Source: Aeromicrobium sp. Leaf350 (GTDB lineage Bacteria; Actinomycetota; Actinomycetes; Propionibacteriales; Nocardioidaceae). Taken from it: a stretch of 64,000 nt of DNA. The position numbers and the translations under genes are program-made. The notes below the pieces were generated by a model. That model was not told the DNA's origin and did no database searches. It saw nothing but the letters and a program-made list of their open reading frames with translations. This document shows positions 1 through 8,924 of the stretch, one piece after another (within the stretch, counting starts at the first letter, position 1; every line of letters starts with the position of its first letter). The stretch is taken from NCBI RefSeq assembly GCF_916858655.1, contig NZ_CAKASL010000001.1:1054001-1118000 (forward strand). The letters run 5' to 3'.

Positions 1-875
1 CGACCGCCCTCGGCGTCGGTGCCGTGGCGTGGGGCGCCGTCGTCGAGGTGCGCGCCTTCACCCTCCGCCGCGTGACCGTGCCGGTGCTGGCTCCCGGCTC
101 TCGGCCCCTGCGGATCCTGCACCTGTCGGACGCCCACATGACGCCGTCCCAGGGCCGCAAGCAGGCGTGGCTGCGCGGGCTGGCCGCGCTGGAGCCTGAC
201 CTGGTGGTCAACACGGGCGACAACCTGTCGCACCTCGACGCGTTGCCGTCCGTGCTCGACGCGTACGGTCCGCTGCTCGACGTGCCGGGGGTGTTCGTCT
301 TCGGCTCCAACGACTACTTCTCCCCCCAGCCCAAGAACCCGTTCCGGTACCTGGTGGGCGGCTCCGGCGTCGCGGCCGGCGGCTCTTGGGAGCGCGCGAA
401 GGACCTGCCGTTCGAGGAGATGCGCGCGGCGTTCACCGACCGCGGGTGGAAGGACCTGTCGAACCGCGAGGACGAGGTGATCGTAGACGGCCGCCGCCTG
501 TCGTTCGCCGGCGTCGACGACCCGCACCTGGAGTACGACGTGCTGGCCGACGTGCCCGCGGACCCGACGGCCGACCTCGCGATCGGCGTCGCCCATGCGC
601 CGTACCTGCGGGTGCTGGACCACTGGAACCGGCTCGGCTACCCGCTGATCCTCGCCGGGCACACGCACGGCGGGCAGCTCTGCGTGCCGTTCTACGGCGC
701 GCTCACGACGAACTGCGACCTCGACACCCGGCGTGTGAAGGGCCTGCACCAGCACCAGGTGGACGGGCTCGATCCCTCGTGGATGCACGTCTCCGCGGGG
801 CTCGGGACGTCCCGCTACGCGCAGGTCAGGTTCGCGTGCCGCCCCGAGGCGACACTGCTGACCCTGACTGGGTAG
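1..875 (+). CDS. Metallophosphoesterase, calcineurin-like (5' end outside window)
   Basis: Probable membrane-anchored metal-dependent phosphoesterase of the YkuE-like type. The frame is open from the first complete codon at base 3, and the first visible residues are hydrophobic (end of an N-terminal membrane segment), so the GTG at 24 is probably internal and the real start lies upstream of the window. The metal-binding blocks appear in order: HLSDAH, NTGDN, GSND (in place of the usual GNHE), VAHAP and AGHTHGG, the last being the diagnostic C-terminal histidine block. About 290 residues are visible. The natural substrate is not known for this family; some members act on lipid or nucleotide phosphates. 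A tRNA-Pro gene follows 31 bp after the stop. Confidence 0.85.
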   Translation, partial: TALGVGAVAWGAVVEVRAFTLRRVTVPVLAPGSRPLRILHLSDAHMTPSQGRKQAWLRGLAALEPDLVVNTGDNLSHLDALPSVLDAYGPLLDVPGVFVFGSNDYFSPQPKNPFRYLVGGSGVAAGGSWERAKDLPFEEMRAAFTDRGWKDLSNREDEVIVDGRRLSFAGVDDPHLEYDVLADVPADPTADLAIGVAHAPYLRVLDHWNRLGYPLILAGHTHGGQLCVPFYGALTTNCDLDTRRVKGLHQHQVDGLDPSWMHVSAGLGTSRYAQVRFACRPEATLLTLTG

Positions 876-906
876 ACTCTCCTAGGTCGCTCACGCGAGT
901 GGCGGC

Positions 907-980
907 CGGGGTGTGGCGCAGCTTGGTAGCGCGCGTCGTTCGGGACGACGAGGCCGCAGGTTCAAATCCTGTCACCCCGA
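907..980 (+). tRNA. tRNA-Pro (CGG anticodon)
   Basis: A full cloverleaf folds by eye. The 7-bp acceptor pairs 907-913 with 973-979 and is followed by discriminator A at 980. The D stem is GCGC/GCGC (916-919, 929-932). The anticodon stem is 934-938/946-950 with loop TTCGGGA, giving anticodon CGG at 941-943. The T stem is 956-960/968-972 with loop TTCAAAT. CCA is not encoded. It reads proline CCG codons, which are common in this GC-rich genome. Confidence 0.95.
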
Positions 981-986
981 CGCTGG

Positions 987-1023
987 ACAAAGGGCTCGCC
1001 GACGAAGTCGGTGGGCCCTTTGT
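987..1023 (+). terminator. Stem-loop terminator after tRNA-Pro
   Basis: The arms ACAAAGGGC and GCCCTTTGT, with an inner GCCGA/TCGGT stem, form a strong hairpin 6 bp after the tRNA. The 3' arm carries TTT. It lies between the tRNA and the end of the oppositely oriented gene at 1045 and could also stop that transcript. Confidence 0.7.
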
Positions 1024-1044
1024 GCTGCGTGGGGTGGCCTTGCC

Positions 1045-1377
1045 CTAGCGCTTGGCGAGCTCGGCCGCGAAGATCGCGGAGGCCTTCTTGAGGACCTCGA
1101 TCTCGTCACGGGCCGACGCGAGCTCGGCCTCGAGCTCGGCGATGCGTGCCAGCAGCTGCTCCTTGGGCGCCTGGCGCAGGCGCGCCCCGTCGCCGGAGGT
1201 GAACATGCCGTCGTCGAGCCGCTTGACCCAGATGCGCAGGGACTGCTCGCCGACCTCGAGCTCCTCGGCGACCTCGCGCAGGATCGACCGGTTGCCGGGC
1301 TCGGCCTGGCGACGATCGATGACACGGCGCACCGCAGCGTCACGCAGCTCGTCGCTGTACTTCTTCTCGAAGGCCAT
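1045..1377 (-). CDS. Orphan IS3-type OrfA-like HTH protein
   Basis: 110-residue protein resembling OrfA of IS3-family elements (HTH_Tnp_1). It has an N-terminal helix-turn-helix (KKYSDELRDAAVRRV, then LREVAEELEVGEQSLRIWVKR) and a C-terminal leucine-zipper-like coiled coil ending LKKASAIFAAEL, the classic OrfA ending. The ATG is preceded by a GAGGA ribosome-binding site, favouring it over longer upstream options. No OrfB integrase follows: the next bases downstream are the tRNA-Pro terminator. No IS ends are evident, and composition matches its neighbours. It may be a relic or a domesticated DNA-binding protein; function unknown. Confidence 0.75.
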   Translation of the reverse strand: MAFEKKYSDELRDAAVRRVIDRRQAEPGNRSILREVAEELEVGEQSLRIWVKRLDDGMFTSGDGARLRQAPKEQLLARIAELEAELASARDEIEVLKKASAIFAAELAKR

Positions 1378-1433
1378 GCCCGTCCTCGTCCGATCCTCGT
1401 CCCGCCTCAGCGTAGCGACTCGCCCCGCCCCTC

Positions 1434-2027
1434 TCAGTCGCGACGCAGCACGACCTCGTCGATGGGGAGCCGCTCGCGGGGTGCGGTGTCGCGCGGGGCG
1501 AACTCGGGCTCGAGCTCGTCGGCCGGCGTCGCGCGTCCCACGGCGACCGTCACGAACGGCTCGAAGCGAGGGTCGACCGCGAGCGCACGGGCTGCGACCG
1601 CGGGGTCGAACCCGCCCATCTGGCGCACCGAGAGGCCCAGCTGCTGCGCCTGGATCGACAGGTGCGCGACCGCCTGACCGAGGTCGTACTCGGAGAACCG
1701 CTGACGCGCGCCGTCGGCTCCCACCCGCTCGACGAGGCCCAGCACCAGCAGCGAGGCGCGCGGCGCCCAGACCTGGTTGCGCTCGTTGATCGCCGACGCG
1801 ATGCCTGCGTGCACCGCGGTGCCGCGTCGACCGACGAGGAACCGCCGGGGCTGCCGGTTCTGGGCCGACGGCGCCCAGCGGGCGGCCTCCAGGAGGGCCG
1901 TGACCTCGTCGTCGCCGATCTCGTGGTCGGCGTCGTAGGAGCGGGGGCTCCAGCGCTCGGCGAGCAGGTCGTGGATGGGTGCGGACGTCGCGGCGCGGCG
2001 GGTCGTCGCCACGGGTGAGGTCGTCAT
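1434..2027 (-). CDS. Nitroreductase-family FMN oxidoreductase
   Basis: 197-residue member of the nitroreductase fold: FMN-dependent, usually dimeric, NAD(P)H oxidoreductases. The N-terminal FMN-phosphate motif RWSPRSYD (about residues 26-33) and the following AARWAPSAQNRQPRRF segment are typical, as is the C-terminal GRATPADE region, equivalent to the usual GxP block. The substrate cannot be told from sequence; family members reduce nitroaromatics, quinones or flavins. The gene stands alone, with 56 bp to the next gene on the same strand. Confidence 0.85.
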   Translation of the reverse strand: MTTSPVATTRRAATSAPIHDLLAERWSPRSYDADHEIGDDEVTALLEAARWAPSAQNRQPRRFLVGRRGTAVHAGIASAINERNQVWAPRASLLVLGLVERVGADGARQRFSEYDLGQAVAHLSIQAQQLGLSVRQMGGFDPAVAARALAVDPRFEPFVTVAVGRATPADELEPEFAPRDTAPRERLPIDEVVLRRD

Positions 2028-2093
2028 GGGTCCACGCTGCCAAACTCCGCAGCCGCCGTGGGTGCGTCCCGCCCCTCGGACGGCGTGCGTGGG

Positions 2094-2804
2094 TCAGGCG
2101 GCGGGCTGGGTGGCAGCCGGGTCCGGCATCGTCGGGTCCGGCACTGCAGGGTCGGGCACCACCGGGTCGGGCACCACGGGCGCCGGGGGTGGGGGTGCCC
2201 CGCCGAGGCTGAACGTGGTGTCGCCGGGCTCTCCGCCGAGGGTGCCGAGCTTGAGCGTGTATGAGCCGGCGCCCACGAAGGCCTCCGCGTCCGAGCAGGA
2301 CCCGCCGGACACCCGGCCGTTCCAGGTCACCGTCGTGACGGTGGCCCACTCCGGGCTCAGCCGCACGGGGCTCGCCAGGATCGAGGTGGTGCAGGCGGTG
2401 GAGTCGTAGACCGGGTTGTCGCCGTCGTCGATCACCACGACCAGCTCCGAGGCCGACGCCTCCAGCACGCAGGGCTTCGCGGCGCTGGAGGAGATGGTCA
2501 GGGCGATCTGCACGGGTCCGCCCGCGGTCTGGTCCGCGGGGACGCTCGGGGTGACGCGCACGGTCGACGGCTCGCAGGCGGCGTCACCCGTGGCGAGGCT
2601 GGCCGGAACAGTGCCCTCGGGCATCTCCACGGCCTCGGTCTCGGTGGGCGTGGGGGTCGGCGCGGTGGCGCCCTCGTCCGCCGCGTCGTCGCCGCCCAGC
2701 ACGGTGCGCACGAGCAGCCAGAGGATCAGGGCGATGCCGAGCACGCCCGCCAGCAGCACGATGCGTCGACGCCGGTACACCTCGGGCGGCAGCGGACGAC
2801 TCAC
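2094..2804 (-). CDS. Membrane-anchored protein with VPDP-repeat tail
   Basis: 236-residue hypothetical protein. It has a basic cytoplasmic start (RRRR), one membrane segment at about residues 14-34, a Thr/Pro/Glu-rich linker (PTPTPTETE), an extracellular domain with several cysteines (CEPS, KPCVLEA, TACTTS, GGSCSD) and a proline-rich tail of about five VPDP units. The cysteine-bearing domain resembles small actinobacterial beta-sandwich cell-envelope proteins, but no named family is recognised with certainty. The GTG at 2804 gives a short charged N-terminus before the membrane helix; longer frames upstream overlap mutY on the other strand and are rejected. The 15-bp repeats encoding the tail are probably prone to slippage. 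Confidence 0.7.
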   Translation of the reverse strand: MSRPLPPEVYRRRRIVLLAGVLGIALILWLLVRTVLGGDDAADEGATAPTPTPTETEAVEMPEGTVPASLATGDAACEPSTVRVTPSVPADQTAGGPVQIALTISSSAAKPCVLEASASELVVVIDDGDNPVYDSTACTTSILASPVRLSPEWATVTTVTWNGRVSGGSCSDAEAFVGAGSYTLKLGTLGGEPGDTTFSLGGAPPPPAPVVPDPVVPDPAVPDPTMPDPAATQPAA

Positions 2805-2850
2805 CCGGCCACGGTAGCCGCCACCTGCGGCGTGACAGGATCGACCCGCC

Positions 2851-3747
2851 ATGACCCCGCCGCCCGAATCAGCCCTGGTGCAGCCGATCGACGCCGCGAG
2901 CCTGCACGAGCGGATCGCCACGTGGTTCGAGGCGAACGCCCGGTCGCTGCCCTGGCGCGACGACCCCCGTCCGTGGCCTGTCATGGTCTCGGAGCTGATG
3001 CTCCAGCAGACGCCGGTCGTGCGCGTGCTGCCGGTCTTCGACGCCTGGATGGAGCGGTGGCCGACGCCGGCCGACCTGGCGGCAGAGCCGGTCGGCGAGG
3101 CGGTGCGCGCATGGGGTCGGCTCGGGTACCCCCGGCGCGCCCAGCGGCTCCACGCCGCGGCCGTGGCGATCACCGAGCATCACGGCGGCGAGGTGCCCGG
3201 CACCTACGAGGAGCTCATCGCCCTGCCCGGCGTGGGCGACTACACCGCGGCGGCGATCGCCTCCTTCGCGTTCGACCGCCGGCACGTCGTGCTCGACACG
3301 AACGTGCGGCGGGTGCTCGTGCGCGTGCTCGAGGGGCGTCAGTACCCGCACACCTCGGTGACGAAGGCCGAGCGCGAGATCGCGACGGCGGTGCTCCCGG
3401 AGACCGGTGCCGCTCGGTGGGCCGCAGCGACGATGGAGCTCGGCGCGGTCGTGTGCACGGCCCGCTCACCGCGCTGCGCCGAGTGCCCGGTCGCGGACCT
3501 GTGCCGCTGGCACCTCGCCGGGCACCCGGAGCACGACGGCCCCGCCCGCAAGGGCCAGGCCTGGGCCGGCACGGACCGCCAGTGCCGCGGCCGACTCCTC
3601 GCGGTGCTGCGCGAGTCGGCCGATCCGGTGCCGAAGGCCGACCTCGACCTGGCCTGGGACGACGTCGCCCAGCGCGAGCGCTGCCTCGACTCCCTCCTCG
3701 ACGACGGCCTCGTGACCCCCCACCCCGACGGCACCTTCACCCTCTGA
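2851..3747 (+). CDS. mutY: A/G-specific adenine DNA glycosylase MutY
   Basis: Removes adenine mispaired with 8-oxoguanine in base excision repair. The 298-residue protein carries the HhH-GPD fold: SELMLQQT contains catalytic Glu48, LPGVGDYTAAAI is the helix-hairpin-helix, and LDTNV contains catalytic Asp149. The 4Fe-4S cluster ligands follow as C-x6-C-x2-C-x5-C (CTARSPRC, AEC, PVADLC). It is shorter than E. coli MutY (350 residues) and lacks most of the C-terminal NUDIX-like 8-oxoG recognition domain, as is common in actinobacteria. The start is the ATG at 2851, divergent from the anchored protein 46 bp away. Confidence 0.95.
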   Translation: MTPPPESALVQPIDAASLHERIATWFEANARSLPWRDDPRPWPVMVSELMLQQTPVVRVLPVFDAWMERWPTPADLAAEPVGEAVRAWGRLGYPRRAQRLHAAAVAITEHHGGEVPGTYEELIALPGVGDYTAAAIASFAFDRRHVVLDTNVRRVLVRVLEGRQYPHTSVTKAEREIATAVLPETGAARWAAATMELGAVVCTARSPRCAECPVADLCRWHLAGHPEHDGPARKGQAWAGTDRQCRGRLLAVLRESADPVPKADLDLAWDDVAQRERCLDSLLDDGLVTPHPDGTFTL

Positions 3748-3757
3748 CCCGCCGCTC

Positions 3758-3825
3758 ACCCAGATTTGCGCTCAGATGCGCGAAAAGCTCGCCCCCAAAT
3801 TGCACATCTCGGCGCAAATCTGGGT
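3758..3825. repeat. Long imperfect palindrome between mutY and clpC
   Basis: A perfect 14-bp inverted repeat (ACCCAGATTTGCGC at 3758-3771; complement at 3812-3825) extends inward with mismatches to about 24-bp arms (AGATGCGC against TGCACATCT), leaving a short A-rich loop. It sits in the convergent mutY/clpC junction, is AT-richer than its surroundings and encodes nothing. It is probably a REP-like element or bidirectional terminator. Confidence 0.75.
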
Positions 3826-3836
3826 CGGGGGACGAC

Positions 3837-3871
3837 GAGGCCCCCGCACCCTGAGCGGGTGCGGGGGCCTC
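3837..3871 (-). terminator. Hairpin terminator of clpC
   Basis: A perfect 14-bp stem (GAGGCCCCCGCACC/GGTGCGGGGGCCTC) with a 7-nt loop, 14 bp after the clpC stop codon. There is no T-run, as is usual in actinobacteria. Confidence 0.75.
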
Positions 3872-3885
3872 GGTCGAGCGGTACG

Positions 3886-6402
3886 TCAGTTGTCGGACGT
3901 GCCGGCCTCGACGGCCAGGGGCTCGTCGCCCTCGGTCAGCTCGAGATCGGCCTTGGAGGTGCCGGCGAACGTGAAGGTGGCCGACGGGCCCTCGCCCTCG
4001 ACGTCCACGAACACGATCTGACCCGGACGCAGCTCGCCGAACAGCATCTTCTCGGCCATCGTGTCCTCGATCTCGCGCTGGACCGTGCGCCGCAGCGGAC
4101 GCGCGCCCAGCACCGGGTCGAAGCCTCGGCGGGCCAGGAGATCCTTGGCCGCCTCGGTGAGCTCGATGCCCATGTCCTTGTCGGCCAGACGCTTCTCGAG
4201 CGACGCGATCATCATGTCGACCATCGAGATGATCTGGTCCTGCGTCAGCGGCGGGAACACGACGATCTCGTCGACGCGGTTCAGGAACTCGGGCCGGAAG
4301 TGCTGCTTGAGCTCCTCGGAGACCTTCGACTTCATCTTGTCGTACGAGCCCTGGACGTCGTCGACCTGGCTGAAGCCCAGGTTGACGCCCTTCGCGATGT
4401 CGCGCGTGCCGAGGTTGGTCGTCATGATGATGACCGTGTTCTTGAAGTCGACAAGTCGACCCTGGCTGTCGGTCAGACGGCCTTCCTCGAGGATCTGCAG
4501 CAGCGAGTTGAAGATGTCCGGGTGGGCCTTCTCGACCTCGTCGAACAGCACCACGCTGAACGGCTTGCGACGCACCTTCTCGGTGAGCTGGCCACCCTCC
4601 TCGTACCCGACGTAGCCGGGAGGCGCACCGAACAGGCGCGCGACCGTGTGCTTCTCGGAGTACTCGCTCATGTCGAGCTGGATGAGGGCGTCGTCGTCGC
4701 CGAACAGGAAGTTCGCCAGCGTCTTGGACAGCCACGTCTTGCCGACGCCCGAGGGGCCCGCGAAGATGAACGATCCGCCGGGACGGCGGGGGTCCTTCAG
4801 GCCGGCACGCGTGCGTCGGATGGCGCGGGACAGGGCCTTGATGGCCTCGTCCTGACCGATGACGCGCTTGTGCAGCTCGTCCTCCATGTTGAGCAGTCGC
4901 GTGGACTCCTCCTCGGAGAGCTTGACGATCGGGATGCCCGTGGCCAGGGCGAGGACCTCGGCGACGAGCTCCTCGTCGACGACCGCGACGGCGTCCATGT
5001 CGCCGGCCTTCCACTGCTTCTCGCGCTCGGACTTGGCCGCGATGAGCTTCTTCTCCTCGTCCCGCAGCGAGGCGGCGGCCTCGAAGTCCTGCGAGTCGAT
5101 GGCGCCCTCCTTGCGGCGGCGGACGTCGGCGATCTGCTCGTCGAAGTCCTTCAGGACCGGCGGCGCCGTCATGCGACGGATGCGCAGGCGCGAGCCCGCC
5201 TCGTCGATGAGGTCGATCGCCTTGTCCGGCAGGAACCGGTCGGTGACGTAGCGGTCGGACAGGTTGGCCGCCGCCACGAGCGCCTCGTCGGTGATCGTGA
5301 CGCGGTGGTGCGCCTCGTACCGGTCGCGCAGGCCCTTAAGCATCTCGATCGTGTGCGCGACCGAGGGCTCCGGCACCTGGATGGGCTGGAACCGGCGCTC
5401 GAGCGCGGCGTCCTTCTCGAAGTGCTTGCGGAACTCGTCGAGCGTCGTGGCGCCGATGGTCTGCAGCTCGCCGCGGGCCAGCATCGGCTTGAGGATGCTG
5501 GCGGCGTCGATCGCGCCCTCGGCGGCACCCGCACCCACCAGGGTGTGGATCTCGTCGATGAACAGGATGATGTCGCCGCGGGTGCGGATCTCCTTGAGGA
5601 CCTTCTTCAGGCGCTCCTCGAAGTCACCGCGGTAGCGCGAGCCGGCCACGAGCGCGCCGAGGTCGAGCGTGTAGATCTGCTTGTCCTTGAGCGTCTCGGG
5701 GACGTCGCCACGGACGATGTCCTGGGCGAGACCCTCGACGACCGTCGTCTTGCCGACGCCGGGCTCGCCGATCAGCACCGGGTTGTTCTTGGTGCGTCGC
5801 GACAGGACCTGCATGACGCGCTCGATCTGGGTCTCGCGTCCGATGACCGGGTCGAGCTTGCCCTCGCGCGCGGCCTGCGTGAGGTTGCGGCCGAACTGGT
5901 CGAGGACGGTCGAGCCCTGCGGAGCGGACTCGGCGGGGGCGCCGGCGGCCTCGGCCTCCTTGCCCTGGAAGCCCTGGACGAGCTGGATGACCTGCTGGCG
6001 CACGCGGTTGAGGTCGGCGCCCAGCTTCACGAGGACCTGGGCGGCGACGCCCTCGCCCTCGCGGATCAGGCCAAGCAGGATGTGCTCGGTGCCGATGTAG
6101 TTGTGGCCCAGCTGCAGCGCCTCGCGCAGGGACAGCTCGAGGACCTTCTTGGCGCGCGGCGTGAAGGGGATGTGACCGCTGGGGGCCTGCTGGCCCTGGC
6201 CGATGATGTCCTCGACCTGGGCGCGCACGGCCTCGAGCGAGATGTCGAGGCTCTCGAGGGCCTTGGCGGCGACGCCTTCGCCCTCGTGGATGAGGCCCAG
6301 GAGGATGTGCTCGGTGCCGATGTAGTTGTGGCTGAGCATGCGCGCTTCTTCCTGCGCGAGCACGACCACACGACGGGCCCGATCGGTGAATCTTTCGAAC
6401 AT
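3886..6402 (-). CDS. clpC: ATP-dependent Clp protease ATPase ClpC
   Basis: Hexameric AAA+ unfoldase that feeds proteins to ClpP in the cytoplasm. The 838-residue protein has two N-terminal Clp repeats (each with the [13 protein letters not shown] block), AAA1 with Walker A GEPGVGKT at about 211-218, a UVR-type linker (about 430-465) and AAA2 with Walker A GPSGVGKT at about 548-555. AAA2 reads [10 protein letters not shown] where GKTELAKALA is usual. The ATG at 6402 starts the canonical [11 protein letters not shown] and follows a GGAGG site, so the upstream in-frame extension is rejected. The gene is monocistronic. A ClgR-type box lies 113 bp upstream of the start. Confidence 0.96.
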   Translation of the reverse strand: MFERFTDRARRVVVLAQEEARMLSHNYIGTEHILLGLIHEGEGVAAKALESLDISLEAVRAQVEDIIGQGQQAPSGHIPFTPRAKKVLELSLREALQLGHNYIGTEHILLGLIREGEGVAAQVLVKLGADLNRVRQQVIQLVQGFQGKEAEAAGAPAESAPQGSTVLDQFGRNLTQAAREGKLDPVIGRETQIERVMQVLSRRTKNNPVLIGEPGVGKTTVVEGLAQDIVRGDVPETLKDKQIYTLDLGALVAGSRYRGDFEERLKKVLKEIRTRGDIILFIDEIHTLVGAGAAEGAIDAASILKPMLARGELQTIGATTLDEFRKHFEKDAALERRFQPIQVPEPSVAHTIEMLKGLRDRYEAHHRVTITDEALVAAANLSDRYVTDRFLPDKAIDLIDEAGSRLRIRRMTAPPVLKDFDEQIADVRRRKEGAIDSQDFEAAASLRDEEKKLIAAKSEREKQWKAGDMDAVAVVDEELVAEVLALATGIPIVKLSEEESTRLLNMEDELHKRVIGQDEAIKALSRAIRRTRAGLKDPRRPGGSFIFAGPSGVGKTWLSKTLANFLFGDDDALIQLDMSEYSEKHTVARLFGAPPGYVGYEEGGQLTEKVRRKPFSVVLFDEVEKAHPDIFNSLLQILEEGRLTDSQGRLVDFKNTVIIMTTNLGTRDIAKGVNLGFSQVDDVQGSYDKMKSKVSEELKQHFRPEFLNRVDEIVVFPPLTQDQIISMVDMMIASLEKRLADKDMGIELTEAAKDLLARRGFDPVLGARPLRRTVQREIEDTMAEKMLFGELRPGQIVFVDVEGEGPSATFTFAGTSKADLELTEGDEPLAVEAGTSDN

Positions 6403-6514
6403 GGCGTCCCTCCCGGTTTTGGGCTGTCCGTCCAGTCTACGGGCGGTCAGGTCGTGTGCAGACTTCTGTCCGCACACGTGACACAACGGCAACACGGGGG
6501 GTCATGTTCCTCGC

Positions 6515-6528
6515 GTTCGCTCTCGGCG
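6515..6528. promoter_or_regulatory. Candidate ClgR-binding site upstream of clpC
   Basis: GTTCGC-N5-GCG, here GTTCGCTCTCGGCG, matches the ClgR motif recalled from Streptomyces clp promoters, and the following TAC fits the corynebacterial consensus. It lies between clpC and ptsH, 113 bp upstream of the clpC ATG. ClgR is the actinobacterial activator of clp genes. The ClgR gene is not in this window. Confidence 0.6.
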
Positions 6529-6588
6529 TACACGGGGGTGCGTCCCACCCGCCTGGCCGACCCCGGACGCACCACCGGGCGATCCGGC

Positions 6589-6846
6589 TCAGGCGTCGAG
6601 GTCGGCCTCGACGAGGTCGGCGATCGCGGTGAGCGCGGCCTCGTCGTCGGACTCCACCGTCACGCTGTCACCCTTGGCGGCGCCGAGGGTCATGATGAGC
6701 AGCGCCGAGCCGGCGTCGACCGGCTCGCCGCCGTCCGTCGCGAGGGTCACCGGGGCCGAGAGGCCGGCCGCGGCGGCGGCGATCGTGGCGGCCGGGCGGG
6801 CGTGCAGGCCGACGGCGGATCCGACGGTCACGGTCTTGCTGGGCAT
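6589..6846 (-). CDS. ptsH: Phosphocarrier protein HPr
   Basis: Carries phosphate from enzyme I to sugar-specific EIIA domains in the cytoplasm. At 85 residues it is of normal length. The active His15 lies in GLHARPAA, and a serine sits exactly at position 46 (GSALLIMTLG), the site phosphorylated by HPr kinase in Firmicutes. No HPr kinase is seen here, and regulatory phosphorylation is not generally expected in actinobacteria. It is the last gene of fruR-fruK-fruA-ptsH, 23 bp after fruA. Confidence 0.95.
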   Translation of the reverse strand: MPSKTVTVGSAVGLHARPAATIAAAAAGLSAPVTLATDGGEPVDAGSALLIMTLGAAKGDSVTVESDDEAALTAIADLVEADLDA

Positions 6847-6869
6847 GGTGTCTCCTTCAGACAGGACGG

Positions 6870-8915
6870 TCAGGCGTTGACGGCGGTCGCGGGCGGGACG
6901 GTCTCGTGCTCGTACTCGAACGCCGCATCGGTGCGGTCGCGCCCCAGCTGCTTGAGCAGCGTGACCGAGGCCGCGCTGACGAGCGTACCGACGACGATCG
7001 CGACGAAGAACCAGATGACCTGGTCGATCGCGAAGAAGACGAACACGCCGCCGTGCGGGGCTGCCGACTCGACACCGGCGGCCATCGAGATCGCCCCGGC
7101 CGTGGCCGATCCGAGCATCATCGAGGGGATCACGCGCAGCGGGTCGGCCGCGGCGAACGGGATCGCACCCTCGGAGATGAACGCGGCACCCAGCAGCCAG
7201 GCCGACTTGCCGTTCTCGCGCTCGGCCGGCGTGTAGAGCCGCGGACGGATCGCGGTCGACAGCGCCATGGCCAGCGGCGGCACCATGCCGGCGATCATGA
7301 CGGCGGCCATGATCTTGACCTCCGTGCCGCCGTTGGCGATCGCGTCCGCCGTCAGGCCGGTCGTCGCGAACACGTAGGCGGCCTTGTTGATCGGCCCGCC
7401 CAGGTCGACGGCCATCATCAGACCGAGGATGACGCCGAGCAGCACGATGGAGCCGCCGGAGAGACCGTTGAGCCAGTTCTCCAGGCCCTGCGAGGCGTCG
7501 GCGATCGGCTTGCCGATGAGCAGGAGCATCACGAGCCCGACGAGGAAGATCGTCACGAGCGGGATGATCACGACCGGCATCAGCCCGGCCAGCCAGCGCG
7601 GCACCTCGCGCTTCGCGAGCCAGCTCGCGACCAGGCCGGCGAGCAGACCGCCGACGATGCCGCCGAGGAACCCGGCTCCGATGCTGGAGGCGAGCGCCCC
7701 CATCACGAAGCCCGGCGCGATGCCGGGGCGGTCGGCGATCGCGTAGGCGATGTAGCCGGCCAGGGCCGGGACGAGGAACCCGAACGCCAGGCCACCCAGC
7801 ACGTTGAGCAGGGAGCCCAGGTAGGTCAGCAACGCGCTGCCGAACAGGGCGTTCTCGCCGGCCGGGGGCAGGTTCGTCAGCGAGAACTCGTCGAAGACGG
7901 CTCGGGCCGGGTCGCCGTTGTACTCGTAGCCCGCCAGCAGGAAGCCGAGCGCGATCAGCAGGCCGCCACCGGCGACGAACGGGATCATGTAGCTCACGCC
8001 GGTCAGCAGCCACTGGCGCAGCTTCAGGCCGATGCTGCCGCCCTCGGCCTCCTCGGCGGAGGTGTCGACCGTGCCGCCGACGCGACGCGCCTTCGGGTCC
8101 GTCGAGGCCCTGCGGGCCTCGGCGAGCATGACCGACGGCTCGTTGATCGCGCGCTTGACCCCGCTGACGACCACGGGCTTGCCGGCGAAGCGGCCCTCGT
8201 TCTTGACGCCCACGTCGGTCGCGAAGATCACGGCGTCGGCGGCGGCGATGGTCTCGGCCGACAGCGGGGTGCTGCCCGACGAGCCCTGGGTCTCGACCTG
8301 CAGGGCGATGCCCTCGGCCGACGCGGCCTGCTTGAGCGCGTCGGCCGCCATGTAGGTGTGCGCGATGCCGGTCGGGCACGCGGTCACGGCGACGACCTTG
8401 AGGCCGTCGGCGGTGGGGGTCGCAGCAGCCGGGGTGGGGTCCGCCGTCGCGCCGGCTCCCTCCGCAGGCGCGACGACGGAGTCGACGAGCGAGACGACCT
8501 CGGCGGGTGTCTTCGCTGAGCGCAGGGCGTCGGTGAAGTCCTGGCGGACCAGCGCCCGGGCGAGCGACGAGAGCAGCTTGAGGTGCTCGGTGCCCGCACC
8601 GTCCGGCGCCGCGATCATGAAGACCAGGTCGGCCGGGCCGTCCGGGGCGCCGAAGTCGGCCTTCCGCGCGAGGCGCGCGAACGCCAGCGTCGGCTCGGTC
8701 ACCGCGGCGGAGCGGCAGTGCGGGATCGCGAGGCCACCGGGCAGGCCCGTGGCGGACTGGGCCTCACGGGCGAGCGCGTCGGTCGCGAGCTGGTCGGCGT
8801 CCGTCGCACGGCCCGCGGCCGCGACGGTCGCCGCGAGGCGGGCGATGACGTCGGCGGCCTGCGCGCCGAGGTCGGCGTCGAGGCTGACCAGGTCAGCGGT
8901 GATGAGAGATGACAT
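6870..8915 (-). CDS. fruA: Fructose PTS transporter EIIABC
   Basis: Takes up fructose and phosphorylates it to fructose 1-phosphate at the membrane. The 681-residue protein is fused in the order EIIA-EIIB-EIIC. EIIA has phospho-His66 in GLAIPHCRS. EIIB begins at about residue 170 with phospho-Cys180 in VTACPTGIAHTYMA. EIIC, from about residue 290 to the end, has 8-10 membrane segments and conserved GGPINKAAY. It lies 9 bp after fruK and 23 bp before ptsH in one operon. Confidence 0.95.
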   Translation of the reverse strand: MSSLITADLVSLDADLGAQAADVIARLAATVAAAGRATDADQLATDALAREAQSATGLPGGLAIPHCRSAAVTEPTLAFARLARKADFGAPDGPADLVFMIAAPDGAGTEHLKLLSSLARALVRQDFTDALRSAKTPAEVVSLVDSVVAPAEGAGATADPTPAAATPTADGLKVVAVTACPTGIAHTYMAADALKQAASAEGIALQVETQGSSGSTPLSAETIAAADAVIFATDVGVKNEGRFAGKPVVVSGVKRAINEPSVMLAEARRASTDPKARRVGGTVDTSAEEAEGGSIGLKLRQWLLTGVSYMIPFVAGGGLLIALGFLLAGYEYNGDPARAVFDEFSLTNLPPAGENALFGSALLTYLGSLLNVLGGLAFGFLVPALAGYIAYAIADRPGIAPGFVMGALASSIGAGFLGGIVGGLLAGLVASWLAKREVPRWLAGLMPVVIIPLVTIFLVGLVMLLLIGKPIADASQGLENWLNGLSGGSIVLLGVILGLMMAVDLGGPINKAAYVFATTGLTADAIANGGTEVKIMAAVMIAGMVPPLAMALSTAIRPRLYTPAERENGKSAWLLGAAFISEGAIPFAAADPLRVIPSMMLGSATAGAISMAAGVESAAPHGGVFVFFAIDQVIWFFVAIVVGTLVSAASVTLLKQLGRDRTDAAFEYEHETVPPATAVNA

Positions 8916-8924
8916 GACGGTCCT

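Noticed and set aside
907..1377. Integrated element at tRNA-Pro
   Set aside because: No integrase, no duplicated tRNA 3' end and no IS ends; only a lone OrfA-like gene.
3766..7236. Very long open frame on the + strand opposite clpC, ptsH and fruA
   Set aside because: Antisense shadow created by GC bias at third positions; low-complexity L/D/R/V-rich translation with no domain, while the minus-strand genes are unmistakable.
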